Below are positions 16,160 to 26,005 of a stretch of 64,000 bases of DNA, one piece after another. The stretch spans positions 3,740,501-3,804,500 of the forward strand of contig NZ_CP027806.1 in NCBI RefSeq assembly GCF_003353065.1. Reading direction: 5' to 3'. The DNA comes from Cyclonatronum proteinivorum (GTDB lineage Bacteria; Bacteroidota; Rhodothermia; Balneolales; Cyclonatronaceae). The first letter of the stretch is position 1. Each line of letters opens with the position of its first letter. Position numbers and translations under genes: made by a program. The notes under the pieces are model-generated. The model was not told where the DNA came from. It saw only the letters and a program-made list of their open reading frames with translations, and made no database searches.

Positions 16160-18913
16160 TTATCCGGTGGTGCCGAGGCCGCTTGCGATGGCGTTGAGGA
16201 CGAGCAGGAGCTCGGGGAGCATGTCGTCGGCTTCTTTGGTTTTGCCTTCTGCTTTGAGGGCGCGCCAGGTTTTGAGCTGACTGATTTGAAGGTCGTGCAG
16301 CGGTTTGAGACGCTCGGCGCGGAAGCCCATCATGGTGTACATGCGCGGACGGCGCTCCTGAAGCGGGTGACCGTAGAGCACTTCCAGCATGCTGCGGGTT
16401 TGCTCAAACTCGTCCAGAATCTGCGTGAGGCAGGTCTTGGCGAGGTCTCGGTCATCAACGAGGGCGGCGTAGGCCTTCATGATTTCGGTGTCGGTGAGGG
16501 CGATGGCCGAGGAGGCGTTGGTGATCACGTAGCGGAACGGCATGAAATCCACGGCGTGCCGGCTGAGCAGTGCGAAGGCTTCGGCGTCCTCTTTTTGCAG
16601 GCGGGCGAGGGCGCTGCCGACCCCGAACCAGCCGGTGATGAAGAACCGGGCCTGACTCCAGCTGAATACCCACGGTATGGCGCGGAGGTCACCAAAGGTG
16701 CGCTTGCCGGTCCGGCGTGCGGGTCGGGAGCCGATGCTGCTCGATTCGATGATATCAATGGGCGTAGCCTGTGCAAAGAAGCGCACGAAATCGTCGTTAT
16801 GCACGAGTTTCTGATAGCTTTCGAGGCTGTACTGATACAGCTTATTTACAATGCCTTCGAGCTGATCGCGCAGTTCGGGCGTGAGGCGGCGGCCCTTTTC
16901 GGGCATCAGGCTGTTGCCGGTTGTGCCGGCCTGCAGCAGCTCGAGGTTGTAGAGCGCGGTGAGCGGGTTGGCGTATTTCTGGGAAATGACCTCGCCCTGT
17001 TCGGTCAGGCGCATATCGCCCTGAATGGTGCCGTGCGGCAGACCGGCGATGAAGCGGTGCGTCGGGCCCGCGCCCCGGCTGATGGTTCCGCCCCGGCCAT
17101 GGAAGAATCGGATGCGGACATCATGCTTTTGCCCCGTTTGGGTGAGGGCGAGCTGCGCGGTATGCAGGCTCCACAGGCTTGCGAGGATGCCGCCGTCTTT
17201 GTTGCTGTCGCTGTAGCCGACCATCACCTGCTGTGCGCGGGGCGCATTCAGGTTTTCGGACCGCCATTTCAGGCTGTTTTGGGTGATGGGGTGGCTGAGG
17301 AACGTATCCAGGATTTCCGGTCCTTTTTCGAGATCTCCGATGGTCTCCAGCAGGGGTACGACCGGCAGCACGCAGGCCATGCCGTCCGGGGTACGCGCCA
17401 TGAGTCCGGCCTCGCGGCACAGCACATACACAACGAGCAGATCGGAGAGGCTGCGGGTCATGCTCACAATCAGAGAGCCGAGGCCGTCGTAGCCGTTGCG
17501 CTCAATATAATGATAGAGCACGCGGTAGCAGGCGATGACCGCATCCGCTTCGGTGCCCAGCCCCTCGTAGCGGCGCACGTACGGGCGGGTTGATTTCAGC
17601 TCTTCGCTGAGGTACGCAAGGCGGCGCTCTTCGGACCATTCCGGGAAGTTTTCGGCATCCTCCACGCCTGCGGCTTTGAGCAGCTGCGAGAGGGCGAGGT
17701 CGTGGAAGCGGCTGTTCTGCCGGATATCGAGCGCGGCAAGGTGGAACCCAAAGGCGGATATTTTCCGGATGACGGGCTCCACATCCAGCCGGGCGATATC
17801 TTTGGCATTAATGGCACGGAGGGAATCTGCGAGCAGGCGCAGGTCTTCGAGCAGTTCATGATAGCTGCCATATCGCACGCTGCCTTCGGGGTTGATGCCG
17901 GAAGCTTCGGGCAGCATGAGCCGCATCAGGTTTAGAAGCTGTCGCCAGGGTTCTTTGGCGTTGCGCTGCACCGCTGCACGCCCTTTGCTTCCGATGGCTT
18001 CGGACAACGCATCAATGCGTCCCTGCAGCATTTCGGGGGTCTGAACCTCAAACTGCGAGAGGCTGAGCCTTCGGGCCAGGGTATCGAGGTCGGCATCAAT
18101 CATTTCCAGCGCGCTGCGGCGCAGGGTTTCGAGGGTGTCGCGGGTAACGTCGGAGGTCACAAACGGATGCCCGTCGCGGTCGCCGCCGACCCAGTTGCCA
18201 AAGCCGATACGCGGCAGCGTATCGGTGCCTTCGAGCAGCACGGGGTCGAAGCCGGTTTCCTGCCAGGCATCGCGCAGCCGCTGATCGAGCAGCGGCATCA
18301 CGTTCGGGAATACTTTGGTGAGGTAGTGCAACACATTGCGCAGCTCATCCTGAATGCTTGGTTTCTGAAGGAACACCTGACCCGTAAACCAAAGCCGCTG
18401 CATGGCCGCCCGGATTTCCTGACCGATCTGCTGTTTTTCCTGCGCCGTCCAGACCTTGTTTTCGCGCTTCACCATGAGCAGGTAAATGGCGCGGAGCTGA
18501 TCAATCATGGTTGAACGCTTGCTCTCTGTGGGGTGCGCGGTCAGGACCGGCTCAATCCGGGTTTCAGGCAGGGCGGCGGCGATGTCAGCGGGCGCTACGC
18601 CGGCTTCCCTGAGCTGATGCAGGGTTTTGCCCCACAGCCCGGAAATGCGGGCAACGCCGTGCTCGTCTTCGAGCTTACGACGCAGCTGTACGGAGGCGTT
18701 TTCCTCCACAATGGTGATGAGCTGAAAATAAATCGAAAAAGCCTTGCTCAGCCGCTCAGCGCCGGGTTGCAGGGCGCGCTTACCGTCGAGCATATCGGCA
18801 ATATCATGTTCCCCGGCATCGCGCAGCATGCCGGTGTAACAGTCATGCAGGAAGCGTAAATCACCCTTAATCTTATCGAGTTCGATGCTGTCATCGGTTG
18901 TGCTGAAATACAT
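16160..18913 (-). CDS. ppc: Phosphoenolpyruvate carboxylase
   Basis: 917 residues, the normal length for bacterial PEPC. VLTAHPTESKRSTM (about residues 129-142) holds the first catalytic His. NWVGGDRDGHPFVT (about 232-245), VMVGYSDSNKDGG (about 557-569), RFFHGRGGTISRGAGPTHR (about 591-609; second catalytic region) and IPWVFSWSQARFFITGWFGVG (about 735-755) are all intact. It carboxylates PEP to oxaloacetate, an anaplerotic reaction feeding the citrate synthase encoded 2.4 kb away. The C-terminus is GLGTTG rather than the common QNTG. Very long open frames on the opposite strand (15950-17593) are by-products of its GC-rich codon use. Confidence 0.97.
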   Translation of the reverse strand: MYFSTTDDSIELDKIKGDLRFLHDCYTGMLRDAGEHDIADMLDGKRALQPGAERLSKAFSIYFQLITIVEENASVQLRRKLEDEHGVARISGLWGKTLHQLREAGVAPADIAAALPETRIEPVLTAHPTESKRSTMIDQLRAIYLLMVKRENKVWTAQEKQQIGQEIRAAMQRLWFTGQVFLQKPSIQDELRNVLHYLTKVFPNVMPLLDQRLRDAWQETGFDPVLLEGTDTLPRIGFGNWVGGDRDGHPFVTSDVTRDTLETLRRSALEMIDADLDTLARRLSLSQFEVQTPEMLQGRIDALSEAIGSKGRAAVQRNAKEPWRQLLNLMRLMLPEASGINPEGSVRYGSYHELLEDLRLLADSLRAINAKDIARLDVEPVIRKISAFGFHLAALDIRQNSRFHDLALSQLLKAAGVEDAENFPEWSEERRLAYLSEELKSTRPYVRRYEGLGTEADAVIACYRVLYHYIERNGYDGLGSLIVSMTRSLSDLLVVYVLCREAGLMARTPDGMACVLPVVPLLETIGDLEKGPEILDTFLSHPITQNSLKWRSENLNAPRAQQVMVGYSDSNKDGGILASLWSLHTAQLALTQTGQKHDVRIRFFHGRGGTISRGAGPTHRFIAGLPHGTIQGDMRLTEQGEVISQKYANPLTALYNLELLQAGTTGNSLMPEKGRRLTPELRDQLEGIVNKLYQYSLESYQKLVHNDDFVRFFAQATPIDIIESSSIGSRPARRTGKRTFGDLRAIPWVFSWSQARFFITGWFGVGSALARLQKEDAEAFALLSRHAVDFMPFRYVITNASSAIALTDTEIMKAYAALVDDRDLAKTCLTQILDEFEQTRSMLEVLYGHPLQERRPRMYTMMGFRAERLKPLHDLQISQLKTWRALKAEGKTKEADDMLPELLLVLNAIASGLGTTG

Positions 18914-19068
18914 ATCTGCTAAATTATATTGGGGTTGGAAGGAATACCGTATAATCGAACCTCAATATAAGAAAAAAGCAAATTGCCAGCATGAAGCAAA
19001 GGTGAAGACGCAGGAAGTGGAAACGGCTGCCGGGGCTGGCCTCGGCCGACCGCGCTAATGGAAGCTTT

Positions 19069-19160
19069 GTTTTTTGGGGGGGGAACCCCGTGCACCTCAC
19101 TGGCTGCGGCGTAGTTTGGAAATCCCAAACCTAACGGAAGGTTCGGGGTTATTTTCCTTT
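19069..19160 (+). repeat. Terminator-linked ~90-bp dispersed element, copy 5
   Basis: T6, a run of nine G, AACCCCGTGCACCTCAC, a variable middle, ATCCCAAACCTAACGGAAGG and a T/G-rich end. It lies in the ppc upstream region, just left of the peptidase array. Unlike most copies it has no clear hairpin directly before it. Confidence 0.6.
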
Positions 19161-19227
19161 GCTGCGCGGAATATCACGACCTAAACCTAACAGCCGCTTT
19201 TAGGGGTTTCGCCCTCCTTAAATACAA

Positions 19228-19386
19228 CTCAGCACCGCCTCCACATGGCTGTCCATGCGGAGGTTGCTTTCGTGGGCGAGGCGGATGCAGCGGTCGGGGC
19301 CGATCAGGAAGGTCAAGCGGCGGGTCAGCAGCCCGAAGAGGGTGCAGCCCCAGGCCCGGTGCATGGCGCCATCGGTATCGGAGAGC
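19228..19386 (-). pseudogene. bcp 3' fragment in cassette 1
   Basis: About 160 bp matching the last ~52 codons of bcp (from SDTDGA to just before the stop). It lacks the promoter, the active-site cysteines and the stop codon. Homology stops sharply after GTATCGGAGA on the right. It lies at the left border of the array, and unlike the other copies it is not preceded by a peptidase 3' end. Confidence 0.8.
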
Positions 19387-19830
19387 AGAGGTCAACCGAC
19401 GACCGACCACCGACGACCGCCTGACAGGACCCCAACTCCGCACCCGGCCAAAACCCAATTTTTTACAGGGCTACAACTCATGCTCAGCTATGGAGATCAC
19501 TTGAAAGACATCGTTAAGGGCAGCCTGCCCCTGAATCACAACACCGGGATAGATATGTTAAATTATATTAAAATTAAATGGGGGGGGGATCGGATTGACT
19601 TTTACAACTGCTGCCCTTTTATTGAAAATATTAATTCGTATGAAGAGGCCGGTCACAGGATTTCCGGCCGGAATGCTTTGCCGAAGCTTCTGAAAATGGG
19701 AGTTGAGCGCAAATGAACGATGGGTCAGCCTTAAACCGGCTCCATACCCTGTATTTATCAGACCCCAATATACCCCCCCCTAACCAGCTTACCCGGAGTT
19801 ATTCATCTTATTTTGATTAGGGCGAATGTA
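19228..19830 (+). repeat. Array cassette copy 1 (G9 tract)
   Basis: Order: bcp fragment; a CGACCGACCACCGACGACCG-like run; ACAGGGCTACAACTCATGC; GATCACTTGAAAGACATCGT; an AT block; a G tract of nine (19580-19588); TTGACT 6 bp later; a GGCCGG/CCGGCC hairpin (19648-19670); a C8 tract near 19773; then CCAGCTTACCCGGAG. The TATACT sequence found near the end of copies 2-4 is not present here. From 19831 to the first gene at 19980 the sequence is AT-rich with nothing recognised. Confidence 0.8.
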
Positions 19831-19979
19831 ACGGTACTGCTGTAACCTGTTAGAAATAATAATCATAGAAAAAATTCTACTCGCATCCTGCATTTAAGAG
19901 ACTTTGAGACTAACCCACGTTTTCTCTTAGCCCATACTCTCAAAAATGCACATTACTAATTTTGATTTGATAGTATCCT

Positions 19980-20738
19980 ATGAATAGAAAAGTTACTTCT
20001 AAAGATAAAACCTATGTTATAATCAATTTGATAATTATAACAGTGTTGATTGCCGCCCCCCTTCATGCACAAGACAACCCGGCTACCGCCTCCGAACCGA
20101 TAACTCTTGACGGAAGAAAGGCCCTGCAGTTCGGAATAGGTTCAAATTTGACGCTGACATCTGTAGAAAATGCCGTTATTTCGTACAAATGGATGACCGG
20201 CCAAACAAGGGGTTACCGGCTCAACCTGAGACTTGCGGCAGATTATCAAGACAGGAGTCAGGATCGTACAAACCTTCAGGAATTTAACTGGACTTTGGAG
20301 GAACAATATCGAACAACGTTAGTTATAAATGTGGGGGCAACGTTTGAGTTTCTGCGCTATCATGAAGTACACAACCGCTTGTTCATGTATACCCTGATCG
20401 GCCCGACCATTGATTTCAGGTATTATGATTGGGTTATCAATGACCTTGCTTATAATAATACAAATGGCGATTCAGAGCTTTTAATGGATCGCGAAAGGAA
20501 AAGAAATGAAACACGAATCGGCGGCGGGGCCACTGCCGGGATTGGGCTGGAGTGGTTTGTAAACCCCTATCTCAGTTTATCCGGTGAGTACGCACTTTCA
20601 TTACTTGCTTCTTACCTGATGATTGAAGAAAAGAACTCAGGGTTTCCAGCAATGTCGTGGGAAACTTTTTCAAATGAGATCCTTGAATTTTCGCTTCAGG
20701 GCAGCGGTGCGCGCATTCGGTTGTCTGTTTATTTTTGA
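19980..20738 (+). CDS. Outer-membrane beta-barrel protein (module 1)
   Basis: 252 residues with a signal peptide (about residues 1-30, hydrophobic core VIINLIIITVLIAAP, cleavage after HAQ). The mature protein has alternating polar/hydrophobic strands and ends in aromatic Phe (RIRLSVYF), the usual C-terminal signature of barrel proteins. GGGATAGIGLEWFVNPYLSL near the end resembles the opacity/porin-like outer-membrane family. No substrate can be assigned. The next gene, 12 bp downstream, is a divergent paralogue (LSAGVEWFVTSSLSLAGEYS there, IGLEWFVNPYLSLSGEYA here). Both precede the module 1 peptidase. Confidence 0.75.
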   Translation: MNRKVTSKDKTYVIINLIIITVLIAAPLHAQDNPATASEPITLDGRKALQFGIGSNLTLTSVENAVISYKWMTGQTRGYRLNLRLAADYQDRSQDRTNLQEFNWTLEEQYRTTLVINVGATFEFLRYHEVHNRLFMYTLIGPTIDFRYYDWVINDLAYNNTNGDSELLMDRERKRNETRIGGGATAGIGLEWFVNPYLSLSGEYALSLLASYLMIEEKNSGFPAMSWETFSNEILEFSLQGSGARIRLSVYF

Positions 20739-20750
20739 TGCCATTGATAC

Positions 20751-21434
20751 ATGATTTTTTATACGAAGTCTAATATAAAATTCAACATTCGCGGAACAGT
20801 TTTGATCGTGAAAACCGTGCTTCTGTTATTGATGCCTGTTTTTTTATCCGCTCAACCTCATCACAATGTCGCAGAGGTTTCCCGGGCTTTGGAGTTTAGC
20901 CTGGGTCCGATGTTTATGATTGGGAACCTGAATGGAAGCGCAATTTCCTGGAAATGGGGCGGTGACCAATCATCAACAAACCGGATTGGGGTATCTGTGG
21001 AATCAGGCCTGAATTTCACGGATATTGAATCTGACAGACACGGGGATACGGAGCTGCGAAACTACGATATCCATCTCAGAGTGAAAGCCGACAGGGTCCA
21101 CTACATAAATCCGAAGTCCAAAACCGTTTTCTATTTGGGATATGGGCCTCAACTTGGCTTTGCGAGCGGGCTTGAAGAAAGATTAGATAATCCCGTTTAC
21201 GGAAAAGTAGACTGGAAATCAAGATTAGTTGAAGCCGGTATAGGGTTAAGCGCGGGTGTGGAATGGTTTGTTACATCATCATTAAGCCTTGCGGGCGAAT
21301 ATTCTGTTTCGGCTATGTACGGGGCTGAATATGACAGTTCCACAAGCCCGTCAAGAAGGATTCGAAATAACACCCGATTCTTTAACTTTTCTGCAGATGT
21401 TGTGCAATTAAGAATTGCTGTTTATTTCCCATAA
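20751..21434 (+). CDS. Outer-membrane beta-barrel protein, paralogue of the preceding gene
   Basis: 227 residues from ATG 20751; a GTG at 20808 would give a neater signal peptide (VKTVLLLLMPVFLSAQ) and is a plausible alternative start. The mature part has beta-strand patterns, VFYLGYGPQLGFASG, VEAGIGLSAGVEWFV and a terminal LRIAVYFP. It shares the aromatic-terminated barrel layout with the preceding gene, and the pair probably arose by duplication. It lies 71 bp upstream of the module 1 peptidase on the same strand, so co-expression is likely. Confidence 0.72.
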   Translation: MIFYTKSNIKFNIRGTVLIVKTVLLLLMPVFLSAQPHHNVAEVSRALEFSLGPMFMIGNLNGSAISWKWGGDQSSTNRIGVSVESGLNFTDIESDRHGDTELRNYDIHLRVKADRVHYINPKSKTVFYLGYGPQLGFASGLEERLDNPVYGKVDWKSRLVEAGIGLSAGVEWFVTSSLSLAGEYSVSAMYGAEYDSSTSPSRRIRNNTRFFNFSADVVQLRIAVYFP

Positions 21435-21505
21435 AATTTAATCACTTACAGCGTGTTTCAAAAGCTGTTTTCACGCTTCAAATACCCATCAAACCAGAGA
21501 TCATC

Positions 21506-24500
21506 ATGAAAACGTACAAACTCATCGCAGCCGGACTATTGACCCTGTGTTTTAGTATATCGCTATGGCACAGTGAAGTTTTTTCCAGTATTCCTGAAAC
21601 CACAGCAGAAGTTACTGCACAATCCGCAGTTCAACCCGATACCACCGGAAAGCACCGCCTTGTTCAATTGGCTAGGGAGCGGGGGATGGTGCGTATCGGA
21701 GTTACCTACAATATGGAACATTCCCCGGAAAGATATTTAGGCGGCGGACAGCGCAACGCCCAGAGGCAGCAAATTGCACAGATGCATGATGCATTTGTCC
21801 ACGAATTGCAAAACAAAAGGTTAAATGTGAATATTGGAGGGAAACTTGAAACGTATCCGCGTATTTTTCTATCGGTAGACGAAGAAGCACTTTTATATTT
21901 GTACAAATCCGAACTGGTTAAAAGTATTGACGTCGTTCGACGTGGACAAAGATTTTTATCAGAAAGCACTACCTTGGTCGGCTCTCAAAATGCTAATATG
22001 CTTGATATAGATGGAACCGGGGAAACTATAGTCATCATGGATGACGGGGTGGACAGCTCGCACGGCGCTTTTAGTGGAAGGGTTAATGTAAATAACGGTG
22101 CCTGCTTTTCAGAAAATGATTCTTCGGCCGGCTTGTCATCCCTCTGTCCGGGCGGCGCAGAAACAGCATTTGGATTTGATGCGGGTGAACCCTGCGATGA
22201 TTTTGATGTTGAATGTGACCACGGCACCCATGTGGCCGGCATTGCCGCCGGAGAAAATGGGGTGGCTCCTGGGGCTGAGATTGTTTCATTTCAGGTATTT
22301 TCCAAAACGGTGCCCGATGCATGCGAAGATGAAGAAGATGAAAACGCACCCTGTTTGACTTGGTCTGATGAAACTCTAGAGCAAGCCCTTGATCATCTAA
22401 ATACCCGGCCTTGGTTAAGTGATGTAACCGCTATCAATATGAGCTTTGGTTTTATAGACGAAGATACTCCGTTTACGCAGGCGTGCGATGATGAAAATAC
22501 CACAGTGACAGACTTGATTGCCGATATTTTTCAAGGGTCTCAAGGTGCTTATGTGGTCGCGGCCTCCGGCAATGAGGGCTTTAGCAACGAAGCGGCGTTT
22601 CCAGCCTGTATTTCCAGTGTGATTAGTGTAGGGGCTACGGATAACAATGATGAACACTGGCAGCAATCAAATGCAGCATCGTATCTGGACTTGGTTGCCC
22701 CCGGAGTGGATATTACATCAGCTATGCCGGGTGGGGGCACGACGGAAAAAACGGGTACATCCATGGCAGCGCCGCATGTATCCGGCACCCTCGCCCTTAT
22801 ATCTCAGGCCTATCCGATGCTAACCCCTGCCCAGGTTCAGGAAAAACTATATGATAATTTGGAAAAGGTATCGGGCATGCAAGGCCAGCCGCGTACCGAC
22901 GAATATGGCCGCGGTCGGCTGAATGCATATGCCTCGGTATTGGATGCACTTGAGCAGAACCCTAGTGTAACCCTGATTGAACAGAGCCAGAATATCAGCG
23001 GGACGGAAACATACTATAATGACGAATACATTTACGTGCTCCCTGGCGCAACACTGAACGTCAATGGCACATTGAATTTAAACAATGCTTTTTTGTATGT
23101 CTTAGGCACTTTGGAAGGTAGTGGTACCATTAACCTGATTGGAGTGGCTGAAATTATCGATGAACATGGAATCAACAACTTTACCGGGACTATAGGTGAT
23201 GGGAGTGATCCGCCACCACCCGCTTACCCCACCGTCTCCGACACTACATTCACCCAAAACACCGTACTTGCAGATACGCTCATGCTCACCGGTGTTACAA
23301 CCCTGGATCCCGGCGTTACGGTTACGGTCGCTGAAAACAACCTGATTATTATTGCAGATACCTTACAGATGAACGGATCAGGTTCATCCATTTCTATTTT
23401 TGCTTCCAGTGGAGAATTGAGGTTATCAGAGGGAATTCATGTGAATGGAGGTAGGTTGGTGGCACACTCAGAAGGAGAAATAGATATTGAGGAAGAGGCA
23501 ATGCTTCAATCGACGAGTTTAACAATTCATTCCGGCGGAAAAGCCATCATTGGTGATGACGCCGATATCAACACCAATGGCGGCAATATTGTAATCGACC
23601 CGGGGGCGGAGTTGCAAGTGCGGGATAATGTAACCTTTGGGCTGGATTCTGCAACGCTACGGATTAGAGGTGATGCTGTTATTGGCGATTCCTTTACGTT
23701 TACTAATGGCCATATCTCCACTTCAAGCAGTTCCTCGTTATCCATTGGCAATGGTGCACAGCTTGACTTTGCTGAAACGCCGGCGGGTATGTTCACTCGT
23801 GGTCAGGGCTTCGAAATACTTGGTGAATTTTCTATACTTGGTAATGGTACCATGCAGCCCTATAACAACCAGTCGGGTGGGTGGCATGGCTTATCGCTGA
23901 TAGGAAACGGAGCCAATGGGTCGTCAGTTTCAAACGCGCAAATATCCGGTTCCACACATGGCGTACGCCTGATTGGAGTTCAGGACATCAACCTCTCAGG
24001 CACCCAAATCACAAATCATCAGACCGCCGGGCTGTTCATTTCAGGTTCAGATGATATCAACCTATATGAAATCATCGTTTCAGGGTCAGAAAATGACGGA
24101 ATGGTTACTAATTCAGTCAACCATTATAGTAAATTCGGCAAGCTCGGCCAATCGATTTGAGAATAACGACGGCGACGGTCTGGTGGCCGACGGTATTAGT
24201 TTTTTAACTTTCGACGGAGCGTCTGTGATTAAAAATAATCGCTACGGTGTTAAGGCGATTGATTCATGGGTAATATTGAGCGACACCCAGACGGGCGGCG
24301 GCGGAAGTATTTATCACAATACCGACAAACATGTGGTAGCGCAGGGCGTCTCACAGGTTACCGCTCAGGAGTACTGGTGGGGCAGCGACCCGCCTGATTC
24401 CTCGATGTTTGACGAAAGTGTCTGGAGTATCATTGACTATTCCAACTGGCTGCAATTTCCGAATGTTCTCGTAGCAGGATCAATGACAGGTGCCCGCCAA

Positions 24501-25181
24501 AGTACACCGGTACCACCTCAACCCGGAGGCAACTTGCTGGGACAATTTATGGCCGAAGTTGAAAGACGGGGTAGCCGGCTTGCTGCGGCCAAAGCTCTTG
24601 CGGCCCACCCAAACGAGGCCCTTGCCCGGTTGGCCGGTTACATAGAAGTTGGTGAATATATCCGCCTGGGTATGTATGTGCAGGCTGTGCAAACCGCGCA
24701 GACGTGGCTTGAACAGCAGCCTTCCACTAAAGAAATGAAGTACCTGTATCGCGGATTGTTTTCGGCTTACTTTTTCCTTGAAGAGTATAGAGCGGCAGAA
24801 CTTGCGTATAAGAAGCTGGAACTTCTTCAGGATCCTTTACTTGTTCACTTCCGGGGCTTGCTTCCTGAAGATGATGTCATTATTGAATCCGCCGATCTGC
24901 GCGACAAGCAAGCAATTGAAAAAGCTATAGCCTTTACCAACTACCCCAACCCCTTCAACCCCACCTCCCTGATTGAATACACCCTGCCTGCTGAGGCACA
25001 GGTACGCATCGATGTATTCAACGTAATGGGGCAGCGGGTAGCTACACTGGTTAATGGCAGGCTTTCGGCCGGGGTACACACCGCCACCTTCGATGGCAGC
25101 CGGCTGGCAAGCGGTTTGTACATTGCAAGAATGCAGCTCAACAATCAGGTGTACACCCGCACCATGATGCTTGTGAAATAA
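21506..25181 (+). pseudogene. S8 subtilisin-like surface peptidase 1, split by a +1 frameshift
   Basis: The first frame (21506-24160, 884 residues) has a signal sequence and an S8 domain with VIMDDGVDSSH (Asp about 179), CDHGTHVAGIA (His 239), AASGNEG (oxyanion Asn 356) and GTSMAAPHVSG (Ser 419). It contains Cys/acidic-rich insertions (EPCDDFDVECD; DACEDEEDENAPC) that suggest Ca2+ binding or disulfides. Beta-helix-like repeats follow. At about 24120-24160 the frame moves by +1 and continues, without further stops, through NRFENNDGDG, a helical repeat part (residues such as YVQAVQTAQTWLEQQ) and the sorting domain NYPNPFNPTSLIEYTLP to 25181. The catalytic domain is intact, so a truncated, non-sorted enzyme could be made. 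The same frameshift exists in peptidase 5. Confidence 0.85.
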
Positions 25182-25205
25182 ACGGCTATCCCCGCTGCGC
25201 ACCCG
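23851..25205 (+). repeat. Segmental duplication, left copy (with 40924-42279)
   Basis: From ACCATGCAGCCCTATAACAA onward this region and 40924-42279 are nearly identical base for base, including the frameshift, the sorting domain and the spacer to bcp. The distance from the first-frame stop to the end of the second frame is 1021 bases in both. The few differences include changes that keep the second frame open. Upstream of 23540 the two genes diverge completely. Confidence 0.85.
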
Positions 25206-25828
25206 CCCCGCCTACAGCGCCCTCAGCACCGCCTCCACATGGCTGTCCATGCGGAGGTTGCTTTCGTGAGCGAGGCGGATGCGGCGGTCGGGGCCGATCA
25301 GGAAGGTCACGCGGCGGGTCAGCAGCCCTAAGAGGGTGCAGCCCCAGGCCCGGTGCACGGCGCCATCGGTATCGGAGACAAAGATCAACCGGCAACCGAC
25401 CACCAACCAACGCCTGACAGAACCCCAACTCCGCGCCCGGCCAAAAACCCATTTTTTTACAGGGCTACAACTCATGCTCAGGCGTAGGGATCACTTGAAA
25501 GACATCGTTAAGGGCTGCCTGTTCCTGCATCACAACACCAGGATAGCCATGTTAAATTATATTAAAATTAAATGGGGGGGGGGGGGTAACCCGATTGACT
25601 TTTACAACTGCTGCCCTTTTATTAAAAATGTTAATCCGTATGAAGAGGCCGGTCACAGGATTACCGGCCGGAATGCTTTGCCGAAGCTTCTGAAAATGGG
25701 AGTTGAGCGCAATTGAACGATGGGTTTGTCTTAAATCGGCTCCTTACCCTGTATTGATCAGCCCCCAATATCCCCCCCAACCAGCTTACCGGACTTATTC
25801 AACTTATTTAGATTAGGGCGGAAGCGAT

Positions 25829-25834
25829 TATACT
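25829..25834 (+). promoter_or_regulatory. Candidate -10 element TATACT conserved in cassettes 2, 3 and 4
   Basis: GGGCGGAAGCGATTATACTGTC is conserved at 25818-25839, 31707-31728 and 38363-38384, while the surrounding DNA varies. TATACT resembles a sigma70-type -10 box and lies 170-300 bp upstream of the first gene of each module. No good -35 is seen 17 bp upstream. Promoter assignment is tentative, since Bacteroidota often use TAnnTTTG instead. Confidence 0.35.
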
Positions 25835-25909
25835 GTCTTTTTATGTCCTTAAATGTGGTATAGTTTTAAACAGGAATGTACTGCAAGCCTATTAGCCGAT
25901 TAAAAGAAA

Positions 25910-25949
25910 CGCCCCCCGTTGCACTATGCCCGGTGAAATAGTGGGAGCG
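25910..25949 (+). promoter_or_regulatory. Structured hairpin upstream of the module 2 lipoprotein gene
   Basis: The outer arms CGCCCCCC and GGGAGCG enclose an inner stem CACTAT (25922-25927)/ATAGTG (25938-25943). The counterpart at 38454-38493 has the same outer arms but a different inner stem, GCACAA/TTGTGC. Both are followed by CTCAGTTAACCG. Different bases with pairing kept suggests a real RNA (or DNA) hairpin in the 5' leader. There is no T tract, so it does not look like a simple terminator. Confidence 0.55.
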
Positions 25950-26005
25950 CTCAGTTAACCGTGATTTAGCACGATAGTACCTAAATAGAATCCAAGAAAT
26001 GTGTT

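Larger units (their letters stand above)
25182..25965 (+). repeat. Array cassette copy 2 (G13 tract)
   Basis: Same order as copy 1. It starts directly after the peptidase stop codon with the bcp 3' end including its stop codon (minus strand, 25212-25378). The G tract has 13 residues (25574-25586), followed after 8 bp by TTGACT. The GGCCGG/CCGGCC hairpin has the variant spacer TCACAGGATTA. A C7 tract lies near 25772, and GGGCGGAAGCGATTATACT ends at 25834. Similarity to copy 4 extends beyond this, through TAGTTTTAAACAGGAATGTA and a hairpin, to CTCAGTTAACCG. Confidence 0.85.

Noticed and set aside
15950-17593. 547-codon open frame on the plus strand opposite ppc
   Set aside because: It lies almost wholly antisense to a full-length, motif-complete PEP carboxylase; the composition is a by-product of GC-rich codon use.
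19255-19716. 153-codon open frame through cassette 1 (and similar ones in other cassettes)
   Set aside because: It reads through the antisense of the bcp fragment and is not kept open in all cassettes; the G-tract-dependent small frame is mentioned separately as weak.
24120-24165. prfB-style programmed frameshift at the TGA of peptidases 1 and 5
   Set aside because: The codon before TGA is ATT, not CTT, and there is no upstream Shine-Dalgarno-like spur at the right distance; recoding by another mechanism remains open.
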